Below, piece by piece: positions 29,002 through 40,478 of a stretch of DNA of 64,000 nt; the first letter of the stretch is position 1; the number at the start of each line of letters is the position of its first letter. The notes below the pieces were generated by a model. It was not told the origin of the DNA. It worked only from the letters and a program-made list of their open reading frames with translations, and made no database searches. The stretch is from Paracentrotus lividus (lineage: Eukaryota; Echinodermata; Echinoidea; Camarodonta; Echinidae), in contig CALNVZ010003435.1 of assembly GCA_940671915.1 (NCBI GenBank), positions 14,467,861-14,531,860 of the forward strand, written 5' to 3'. The position numbers were made by a program, and so were the translations under genes.

Positions 29002-32000
29002 GGGAAAAGAAAAAGTGGAACAGAGGAAGTGTAAGCACATCCATATTGGTATAATCATGTTTAAAATTAATCTTATTAAATCTAAAGTACTTCAGGATTA
29101 GACATAAACTGGACAGAATCCCAGTAAAATATTATACTTCACATCCAAGGTACAAAGTATTATAATCATATTATATTATATCACTATAGATTATAGATTA
29201 TGACACTGAACCAAACAAATCATGTGATGTCCATATAAAGAGAAAGAAAAAAAAAAGAGGGGGAGATGGAAAACATCATCATTTGGAATTCAGTACCGTA
29301 ACACATTCATATGAATTAAATTCCCTTTTTAAGGAGAGTTAACAAGCGGGGGATCCATTCATAACAACTCATTTAAATCCGGCGCTGGCGGAGGTGACAC
29401 CCAAGCGCTGCAAACCAGCTCAGTAAGGAAGTCTCGACCACCCCCGTGTGCAAGGACTCAGGGAGTTTGTCCCAGTAACGGGGAAATGCATTGATTGCCG
29501 AACCATGCAATCGTTGAGTCAATTTTATTTATGAGAAGTTGTGTGTGTAGATGCCAGACTGGCTGTCCATATTCTAGTTTTGGGATTACAAGGGATTTAT
29601 ACATTGTGTGGGGTGCTAGTGATTTAGTAACCAAAAAAACAAAGCCTAACATACGATTTGCTTTACGATAGATATGTTCGACGTGGTTATGCCATGTCAG
29701 CTTATTGTTCAAAATGACCCCTAGATATTTGAATTCAGACACAGGTTCGATTATACTATCGTTGAGGGTATGATTGGGGATACCGGGATGCCTAGCACAT
29801 GTAATGCGCATCACCTTAGTTTTTTTTTTTTTTAATTCTCATTTTGTTAATCGTACACCATTCAATGACTTTGTCCAGATCTTGTTGGAAAATGTGTATG
29901 TCATGGTTATTCGAGATGGGTCTATATATAAGTGTATCATGTGCAAAGAACACACATGGCGATATAGTTTGGGTGAGGATGTCAGCGATCTATTCATGCG
30001 GGGATGGGGATGTCATCCATTTATTCATGCGGGGGTCTAGATCGACACTTGAAATGATGAAAATCGTTAACCCCCAGCTTGCACTGACATACTATGGAAA
30101 TTTCTTTAGTCTACTGCCTTATTCCATAACGTATGAATGCTTACCATCCATTCTTCTTCAGGGTTGTCTAAAGCCTATCAAGATCATCATTCCAGAGGGC
30201 TCAATACTCAATCCTTCCCATGATGCAGCAGTGATTGGAGGTAACGTTGAGACGTCCCAGAGGATGGTGGATGTGATACTCAAAGCCTTCCAAGTCTGTG
30301 CCGCCTCACAGGTGATAGAATAATTAAAGGTTGATATCCACTTGGTCTAACAGCAGTTCGTCCAATTCACTGCATGTGTAATACCACAAGGGCTAACCCG
30401 TTTGGTCTACTAAAAATTTGGTATAATTACCTATTAGTCTAATACTTGTGAGGTGTAACACAAAGACTTACGATTGATTAAAAGTTACGATTGATTTTTT
30501 CTTGGCAACCTCATTTGAAAATCCGGTACAGTCATGGATTAGGATTTGGATATGATTAAGAGTAGGGTTAGGGCTAGGGTTATGATTAAGATCATCAACT
30601 TTGGAGCAGCCTGTCCATGATGAGGCTACCGAGAAAAAATCAATCGTAACTTTTAATTAATCGTAAGTCTTTGTGTTACACCCCACTGGTCTACTAATTG
30701 TCATTTGGTCTAATTGCTAATTTGACTAATGGGCAATTCCATGATTAGTTTCGTTACACTTTAGGACTACTTTTACTCTAGGGTTAGCTCGTACATGAAG
30801 ACGCTTTGATATTATTGTTAAATTTTTGTAGTGTCAATACCTATATACGTAACCTACTTCACCCCCACAAAAGAAATCATGAGACACGTTTCAGTAAGTT
30901 GTAGCAAGAACTTTAATTTTGGTTAGTTACGTTACAAAAAAGTGGACATGCTTTTGGGAACTGACTTTGTATTCAAACCTTCCTTCAAACGAGGTCAACC
31001 GAGACAAACCAATAACATTATGTCGTAACTGGTTCTTGGCAAGTTATTTGAGGCGACAAATTTAGAAATAGCTTTATGTTTCTTGTACGTATCCAAAACA
31101 TGTTAGTTACGTTACCGGTTAGTTACGTTACATTTCCATGCAAACAAAAATTGGATTTGGGCATATTTTTTTCACATTCTAGTATGCTATAAATGGCTTC
31201 ATCCATATAAAATAATAATGCAGAATAGTAATATTTCCTATTTAGTACTGAACCTAATTCTTTATACCCACAAATAGATATTTATGCCTCCTAAGTACAA
31301 ATCAGCATTTGGTTTGCAGTGAAAATGCATAAATGAAAGGATGGTATTGAAATTAAGCAAGCATGTTATACTTATCCCCGATTAATACAATTTTCGATGT
31401 CACGGACAGTGATAATTTTTAAGTAAAGAAATAAATGAATCACCATAAAATATCAGACAGATAGATCTATATTAGATCGAGGAATACAAAAATGGTATTT
31501 GTATTTGTATTTGTATTTTTTTTTGATGATTAGGTTTCAGTGGCATCAATGGTGTAAAGAAAAAAAAAAAACCCAAGAGGACATTTTCCCCATATGTAAT
31601 GACTGAATATACAGACATATTACGATTTCATATGGTGCACAGGTAACTTTAAAACATTGTTCCTACCAGATTAACAATTTAACACTTCCTATGTTCATAT
31701 CTTTATAAAAGTAGTCATTAATAAAGCTGTGATTAAAATTAAAAGTGTATCACTTTTCATCATGAATTAAGCTTCACACAAACTTTTCGTTCATGCTGCT
31801 AAAGTAAATTCCAATGTAACGAAAGTTAATGTATGATTATCACAAGTTATACATGTATGATCTGCATGTCATGTGCATCTGATGTTAGGAAGCATACTGG
31901 TAAATAGAAAATAATTGAGAGTGTATTTCCCTGTCGGTGAATATTGAACCAAACACAAAGATGTACATATATGAATCTCTTTATGCCTCGAAACCATACA

Positions 32001-35000
32001 AGTCTAGGAAAGCGGTTCAATTGTCCAGCTATCTCAAAGTCACACGTCATCTTTGTTTTGAGTTAAACATGTTAAAGCTATCCATTGACAAGATGTGTGT
32101 CTTGATTTGGGCTCACTTGGGGTCAAAATAGTTAAAGTTATTATTCATGCTTCTTTCATGAAAGTCATTTGGTTCAGTTGTTTTAATATATTGGTCTATA
32201 TATTGGCCTATATTATGTATAATTAGTCAATAGGGTGCAATTGTTTTCTCATGGTCTCTTTTGTTTTTAACTATCACAATATTTTTCTACTTTCCACTGA
32301 ACAGTGTTGATTAAGTTGAATAGCAGTTAGTTACGTTACTGCATGGTTAGTACGTTACATGGTTAGTTGCGTTACACATTTTGGATGCTTCTCAATTCGC
32401 TATTATGACAATGTCATTGATTTAATGGATTGTTTTGAGTAGAATGTATGTATAGGAGGAATTTTTAGAATATGAACATTCTGGGCATTTACTTCTTTTC
32501 AGGAAAAACAAGTTGATTTTTGTAGTTACGTTACATGGGGATTCAAAGGCCAGAGAATTCCAAAATTTGTGGTCATTGGCAAACCCAATACAATTTTTAC
32601 TCTGATTTCTGAAAGACAACTATATCAATTATTGAATTTCCTAAATTTACTGAAAAGACCCTTTTTGTAGTATTCACCGATGTTTTAAACTTTTTGTAGT
32701 GTTTTACTCATAATTTCAGCCTGAAATATGAACTGTGCTAAATCCACTTTTTCAGATATTTTCTTGTAAATATTGACTTTTAGACCTTTGGTCTGTATTG
32801 TTCAACATATCTTCTACCATAAAACACAAATTTCACCTAGAAAATTGTAATTCTGATTTTTATGTCCATGTCCACTAATTCATGGAATTGCCCTAATAGC
32901 CAATTTGCCTAATTGCATTTTCGTCTAATTCCCAAATGAATAGTTGGTCTATTACCTTTTAGTTACAGTAATTGACTAAGTGGTGTTAGACGAAGTGGTA
33001 ATTAGACGAAATGGACATTAGACAAAATTTCCATTTTGTGTAATGGTATACAGTCTGTGTAAAAAAAAATGGTACAGTCGGAAAAAAAAATATTTAGGTG
33101 TGAAATATTTTCAAATAATGTGTGTATGTGGTATCAAACTAAAGCCAAATAATTTTCCTTGCTGATGCGCTTTGTGCTGTATAATTTGCTTTCGTAAAAC
33201 AAAAGTTATGCTAAATTTTGTGCGACGAAGAACAAATCGAAATTGAGCACTTCATGGCCATTATGCGAAACCTATTCACAAAGGCATAGGACGGCGTGCG
33301 AAAAATGGATTTTTCTTGAATGTAGAAAACTAGTCATATTTCAAAAATTACAACACCACATGTGATGAAAAAAATTGCAGGTGAAAGCCTGATCTTCCTG
33401 CTTTTTTAAAATACATGTACCAACCAATAGCAGGCTGTGATTAATCTTTATACTATAAAAAAATGTTTTCCACTTGTACCATTTTATTTGACACAGACTG
33501 TATAGGCAAGGTAGCAATTAGACTGAAAGGTAATGAGATGGACTGGTCATAGACAAAATGGAATTAGATCATGTGGGATGAGCCCAAGTTTAAGAAGAGG
33601 TCAAATGTGGGATTTGAATGTTATTTCAGTCAAATTTTCTTGTTAACCATTAACCGTCACTGAAATGCCCTCAAAGAAAATAACTGCTTTGTCATTACTG
33701 TAATTTAACTCCAACATTGTGTGATTTCCATGTAATTTACAGGGAACTATGAATAACTTCACTTTTGGAGACAAAGATGTAGGATACTATGAGACTATAG
33801 CAGGAGGTGCAGGCGCTGTAAGTCATGTCATCTAAATTTCTGAACCCCTTCATCATTTTAATGGCAAATACCCACCCACCACAGACCCAACAAGAATGTT
33901 ATTGTGTAATGTATGTTTAGACAGTGACTACATGTAACTAGACTTTTCTCAATGAAACAGTCTAGTGCTTGTAGGCCTACTATGAAGATTATACTTGAGG
34001 CATGATATAAAGAACAAACACTGAATTTGTTGCAACTTTATGTACAGGAAATAATTTGCATTAATTATGTCACAGTAGGGGTTAGAATATCATTCCTGTC
34101 TTGTTAATGTCATGTGACGAAGCGGAACATTTTGTAATAAGTGACAGGAGCTGTTACATTATAACGAGTCTTTAAAAAAAAAAATCTATATTCTCTTTGC
34201 TAATCACATGTATTATACATGTATGATGCAAGCACATTATAGAAATGATTAGCAATAAAGTAACTCTAACAATCCAATATAAAAGCTAATAGATCCATTT
34301 CGTCCCTAAATTCATTATTTTTAAAGTGACATTACTGTAGGCTTGAATAAATTGAGTGGTTTTGTTTCATGTTAGATCTAAATATCGGCCTGCACTTTGC
34401 AAATAACAAATGTGTTGGGTGTGTTACAAGATGTAAGTACTTTATTTTAAATCTTAGAAAAGAAACTATGAAACCACTGTATATAGAATCTGATCACTTA
34501 TTCAATCATTTCAGAGCATTATTGATACATGTACATACAGGCTGGAATTCAGGTGAATATCAATATACAGTCAACCTTGCCTAAGAGTTGAATCTGTTGG
34601 GACTGAAGAAATACTTTGACGTAGATAAATTGACTTTCGAAAATTTAAAGATAATCTAGAGTAGTAGTCATGACGAAATAAATCAGAACATTCTTGTTCA
34701 TACCAGAATCTAAAGCATAGTAAATAAATACTACACACCAAAGGAATTTACATGAAATTGCATATTTGCTGAGAAAAGAGCAAAATAAGCATAATTTCAG
34801 TAATTGGACGGCCCGTCCAAGCACATGCGTGATTAACACGGCCACGTGGAAAGTCTACGGGTATATCATGTGCACGCGATTCGCACCCGAACTGTGTGTG
34901 TATGTTGTGCCGTGACTTTGGCGATATAGCGGTCTACTCCAAGTCTCGATTTGACGGACTGTTTCGATATTTTTTCAACATTTCTCCTGAAATCATTATC

Positions 35001-38000
35001 GAAACGTGAGTATAATCTTGTGTAGGCATATGTATATGTTAATGGAACAATGTGAGGACATATCTTACAGATTTATCTCAAATTATTTTGGCTGTAAGTA
35101 CTAAAGCTTGGCTTTAACATTGGAAAGGTTAGAAACAATAGAATAAAATGAGAAGACGACTTGAAAAGCCCTTCCACGTAGGCGATTATTTGATTTACGA
35201 AATTGCAAATTCGACTTACATGTAGATTCTAGGCATGGTTGACTGTATTTCTTTTTATTACTACCTAGAGAAGCTATTAAAAAGACTTATTTATTTTTAA
35301 TTTCAGGGCCCTACGTGGGATGGAAGAAGTGGTGTACATGTTCACATGACCAATACACGTATCACTGATCCAGAAATCTTTGAGAGAAGGTGGGTTTATG
35401 ATGAATTTTATTATATTTTGTTTTATTGTGTGCCATTTTTGTCATTTTTGTGTCAGCTTAAGTTTATGTGGGCAGAGTCATGAAACTTGATCTCTAGAGT
35501 GCTGCAAGATCCCAGCATCAAAACCTTTTGTAAGATTCAGAAATTTATAGTGGCTCTACATGTAGCAGAAAAGAAGGTAAATCAATCTTTGTAGGGATAT
35601 TAATATTTGTAATCACATTATTTTGCAAATTGCTAACATGCATTGGTTATGAATGTAAAATTGTCTTTGTCAGATATAGGAAATAGCTCTATTTATGTCT
35701 TTAAAACATACAGAGAAATGCTGAATCCTGTTGTACCTTATCCATCATCATCTTCATCACCATCATTATCATCATCATCATCATCTTTTAATTGAATTGA
35801 TTTTTTTCTCCTCTGAGGATTAACTTACATTTTTCCCTTCAACAGTCGACCCCCTCTTTCCATCTCCAGAATCCTCTTCACTCCAATTTTGATTCTGACA
35901 AATTCCTTCAAGGTTTTAAAACTATTTGATTATAATGATACATTTTATTTTTAATATGATTATATATGTTTTTATGAAAAGAATTGAAATAAATTGAATC
36001 TTGGGTCGTGAATGATTCAATTTCATGTATTTGACTTTTATTTGGTACAGGTATCCCGTCATATTGAAGCAGTTTCAGCTGAACCCAAACACAGGAGGAG
36101 CAGGTCGGTTTCGCGGGGGAGATGGCGTCATCAGGGAAGTTCTCTTTAGACGACCTTTGACCATCGCCGTCATGTCAGAGCGCAGGTCATTCAGACCGTA
36201 TGGAATGAAAGGTAGAGTTCATATATAGTCGACAATGGAGAAGTGCTTTATAAAAAAAACATGTTATGAAATCAATTAAAATAATAATATGTGATTGTTC
36301 GCCTCCAAACCACCGAAGTCACAATATCACAACAGAGTAAATGGAAGTAAAAACAGGTTTTCCTGCATGGGATGTCATTGATAGCTCTTCTTCTAATATT
36401 ATATTTAACTTGATTATATTTTAGTACACTGCAAGTCCTTTATATCGTTGAAAAGCTTGGAATCTCTAGTTTCAGAAAAAAAAACGATAGTGATTCTGGC
36501 GACTTATTGGTGGATTTGAGCCAGAGGGTCGCATATTTAGTACTAACATGTATACTATACATGAACTACACGGTGCATGTTTAATAATAATAATAATAAT
36601 AATAATAATACCCAATATTTATAACTCACCTTTCCCAAATGGCCCAAAGCGCTCACAATTTTAGTTGATTATTATAGGGTTAGTCCAAGCTATTTGTTCC
36701 CACGATTTTTCAACTTTGTGCAAATGGGTTGTTCTATACACCAAATTAAAGCTAAAACATTGAAATTTCATGAAATGCACAAAGTTTAAAAAACTGTGCT
36801 ATGTAGGCTGTAATTAATGAATAAATCTGCATAAATTAAAAATCATGGTAACACATGGGACACTTAGAAATGTACTAAATTTTGATACATTTCCATTGTT
36901 TTCAGTGGCCATGACCAAACTAGTGTTGGGACATAGAGTCCAGGGGATAAATTATGCAAATATGCAAATAATGGACGTTCCAACTTTGACATGTCCCATG
37001 TATTACTTTTTAAGTTGAATTTGTTGTCATTACTTGCAAATGCAAAATTGAATTTGACTGAAACTTTCAAAAGTTCTAATTTACATTGGGGTATGTCTGA
37101 AACATAAAATAAAAATGTGATCAGATCTATCTAATTAACAACATTTATTATTTACATTCAGTAAAATATGGGACATTGTGTACAAAGTCTATGGAGAACA
37201 CTTCAATATGAATAAGTACCGATTTATCATATTTATGGTCTAGTTTAATTGTTGAATAATGTTTAACAATCATCCTTGTCAATAATATTGCTATAATCAT
37301 CTTTATTATTATTATTTTTATCATTATTGTTGTAATCAACACATGTTTAAGTATTCTTATAGTTTTCTTTAGTATTTTTTATTTTGATTATCCCTTATAA
37401 TTTCATTTTGGATTGTCCAATGATAATGCATTTTGTTAGGTACTTCAGAATTATAGAGAGGAACATTCCTTCACAGAGGATGAATCAAAAGTCCAAAGGT
37501 CAGGGTCAGGGTCATACAGCAAATTTGCCGTACTTGACCCAAGTGAGGTGAATGGGTACCGGTAGGAAGAAATTCCTTGAATGCTGTGAGCGCCTTTCGG
37601 GGTAGCCTAGCTAAGCCGGGTAATAATAATATGATAATGCGCCTTGAGCACTCTACAGAGTGGGTACGTGCGCAATACAAATCACATTATTATTATTATT
37701 ATTATTGCACTTGATGTCTTGATTTAGAAGTTTCCTCCCTGGGAACCAACTTCAGCTAGAAATACCCAATAAGATGCCCAATTGAGACATAAAAGTCATA
37801 TAACTACTAATATTTTGACGGACAAGAACTATAGGTCATGGTTAAGGGTCAAGTTCATTGACCTTTGCCTTACAGATATATGTCTACAACTTAATATTGT
37901 GTATACCTTCAACTTGTATATTGTGATATGAAAAGTGCTCAAAATTGGGAAAGTTATATTGAATGTACATTTAGGTAGTTTCTGCATATATACATTCACA

Positions 38001-40444
38001 ATTAATTAGCAGCCAAAGGTCAAGGTCATGATTAAAAATCAATGTGCTTTTATCCAGAACTGCCTTTTTCTCTTCATATCTACTTGAAATTCCGTATGAA
38101 CTGGCAGAAAGGGTTTAATTGGATGAAGGAATATTTTTGAAAATCTGGAGTAATTCAAAGGTCAAGTTCAAAGGTCACTAAATTTCCACAAGATGTAACT
38201 CAGGCTTTGCTCATCAAGGATTTAGGGGAGACTGGGGTAATTATGGCCCTGGGGTAATTATGGCCCCTTTGTCTTTGAGAGCTTACAACTCTTTACTGCA
38301 CTACACAATGATAATTTAATTTTTACACATGCCTAGCTAAACTCTTCCTACTATGATATGAGAAAAATAAGCCATTTACATGAAATTTTGTGCTTAGGGG
38401 AGCCTAAAATATACGGCAATTACAATTCTGTTGGTTGGAAAGTGGCAAGTCTGCTTTTTTATGTGGGGTGTGATATCATTAATTAAAATCATTTAAGATG
38501 AAATTTTGATTGAAACTGAAACAATAGGAAGTAAAAAACACGACAGAAAAATTTCCACCTGAATATCTTCAATAGTAGAGCTGTAAAGGGGGATCAAATT
38601 GAAAATGTCATTTGGGGTAATTATGGCCCCCAATGCATGAACAGTGTATAAGCGCAGATAAGCGTAGATGGGGACATTAACTTGTACGATTTTGTACATA
38701 AATATATGTATTGCTTTGATTGCAAAATTTCAACATTTTGGCTGAACCAATTATTGATTAAATCATTGTTGGTGGTTGATAAGTGTATTAGGAATACACA
38801 ACAGCATTTATTATACATTACCATCATTAATTAGCATAATATCTTTGAATTCATACAGTCATTACAATGGGGGCCATAAATACCCCAACCCGTGGGGTAA
38901 TTATGGCCCCCAAAGTTGTTAACATAATGGTAATTAATATGCAAATGAGAAGTAGCAGGTTTATACTTTCCTTTGTATATTATAGGTATATGGACCTACT
39001 GTATGTTTACATATTCAGAATATCATTGGACTTTTCATTTAATGGTAGTAATAGGAAATGTGAAACAGGGGGCCATAATTACCCCCGTCTCCCCTATACC
39101 TTTTTGATAATGAAAGGTTTTTACGAAAGGGTTGCTGAACACAATATTCAATGCATAATACATACAGGAATTTTGTCCCATGTGTTACCGTACATGTTTT
39201 TGTAAACTTCACTTTTGCAAGAAAACGGAAAGTTGTATTAACATGAAAATTTGTACTTAACATGTTACATTTTGTAACTAAATGCTCAAGAAGATAGAAC
39301 TATGAAAGTAAATATGCTTTTAAAATTCAGAGAGTTTTGTTCACAAAGTCGAAGCTAAAAAAAGAACATTTTTCTGGTCCCATGTGTTACCGACGAATAA
39401 ATTACCATAAATTAATACACAAATGAGTAATTCTAATTATTAATCATGTTTTAAATAAAGGTCATTTGTACCTTCTAAAATATACCCAAGGACTGGGTTT
39501 TATCAAAGGATTTGCAAAAAATGCATGTTTTTCCCTGTGATGTCCCGTGTGTTACCAATGCAAAATATCTTGGACTTGCCCTATATTTCATATTCTCAGG
39601 TAACCTAAAAATCGATTAAGACTTGTGTACATTTGTTTGTACATGTAAGTCAGTGATGAAACCATTGACTTAACCCTATATTTTCCTCTTGTAGGTGGTT
39701 GTGAAGGATTGCCTGGCAAGAACCACTTCATCTTTGCTAACGGTCATACCATCAACCTCGGAGGCAAGAATACTATCGATGTGAAACCTGGGGTGAGTTC
39801 TTCTCTTCTTTTTGATGTTAAGTTGATAGCAACATGAACAGTGTAACAATAGTGCGATCCTGTTAGGTTCTTGAAGAAATATAATATCAAAAGCATTTTA
39901 TTATTACTTGTTATACAGGACCTCCGTATAAAAAAGTAGAACTTGACAATAGCATTTTATTTATATTTTTTCATTTATTTATTTTTTTTTTTTTTGCTGT
40001 AGAAAAAATATAAAACATTTTTATATTGTAATGTGTAAATGTCTTGTCATAAATCTAGCTTTTTTTTTTTTTTTTTTTTTTTTGGAGGGGATATAAGCAC
40101 TTCATACATGTACATGTTGCTATTTATTATCATTATCATCAATTCTTGATAATAATAAAAATAATAATGATATCGTTTTATTTACCCAGGGTAGCCACTT
40201 CAGTTCTTATCAACTGTTCTCCCAGCCGGCCCTGCATAACATGATGTGTTCGTTATTACCCCCATGCTCTTTGTTAAAAGGCAGCTTTAGGTACCATTTT
40301 GTAAGTCGTTAGTATGACTTGGCTGGGAAATGATATATTCTAACATCCTTTTTGTGTCTTCTATTTTTTTTCTTTCCCTCTTTCCTCCTCATTTCATTTT
40401 TGTTTCCCTCTCTCTCTTCACTGCCCTTTCCCACTCTTCCCCTT

Positions 40445-40478
<34 letters not shown>

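Larger units (their letters stand above)
15529..30682 (+). repeat. Right arm of palindrome (gene-sense orientation)
   Basis: This arm holds OPLAH exons B to I in reading order with intact splice sites and frames, so it is taken as the native orientation. It also includes a 25-base N gap (18367-18391) within a G-run and a poorly polished part of the 93-bp array (about 19500-20400). Confidence 0.9.
30335..33570. repeat. Host repeat of 'ttggtctaatt' words split by three insertions
   Basis: Short words such as tggtctaatt, tagacgaaatgg and aattagac recur at 30335-30451, 30683-30730, 32894-33048 and 33503-33570. These four pieces read as one degenerate AT-rich repeat block. Three inverted-repeat elements have been inserted into it at 30452-30682, 30731-32893 and 33051-33500. 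No coding region. Confidence 0.6.
36675..39593. mobile_element. 2.9-kb non-autonomous TIR element containing a nested element
   Basis: Degenerate terminal repeats tagggttagtccaagctatt and aatatcttggacttgcccta, with TA at both outer sides. The interior carries the word catgtgttacc and relatives at several points (about 36850, 37003, 39180, 39383, 39548), repeated aggtca half-sites at 37490-38190, a SINE-like piece at 37500-37710, and the nested element at 38225-39094. No transposase frame. Confidence 0.55.

Noticed and set aside
34800-35000. Possible promoter or CpG-type patch with cacgtg
   Set aside because: It is the interior of a TA-flanked MITE inside an OPLAH intron. No exon follows.
38867-39205. 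112-codon plus-strand frame
   Set aside because: It crosses the boundary of the nested 870-bp element and includes its terminal repeat. Codon pattern is not coding-like.
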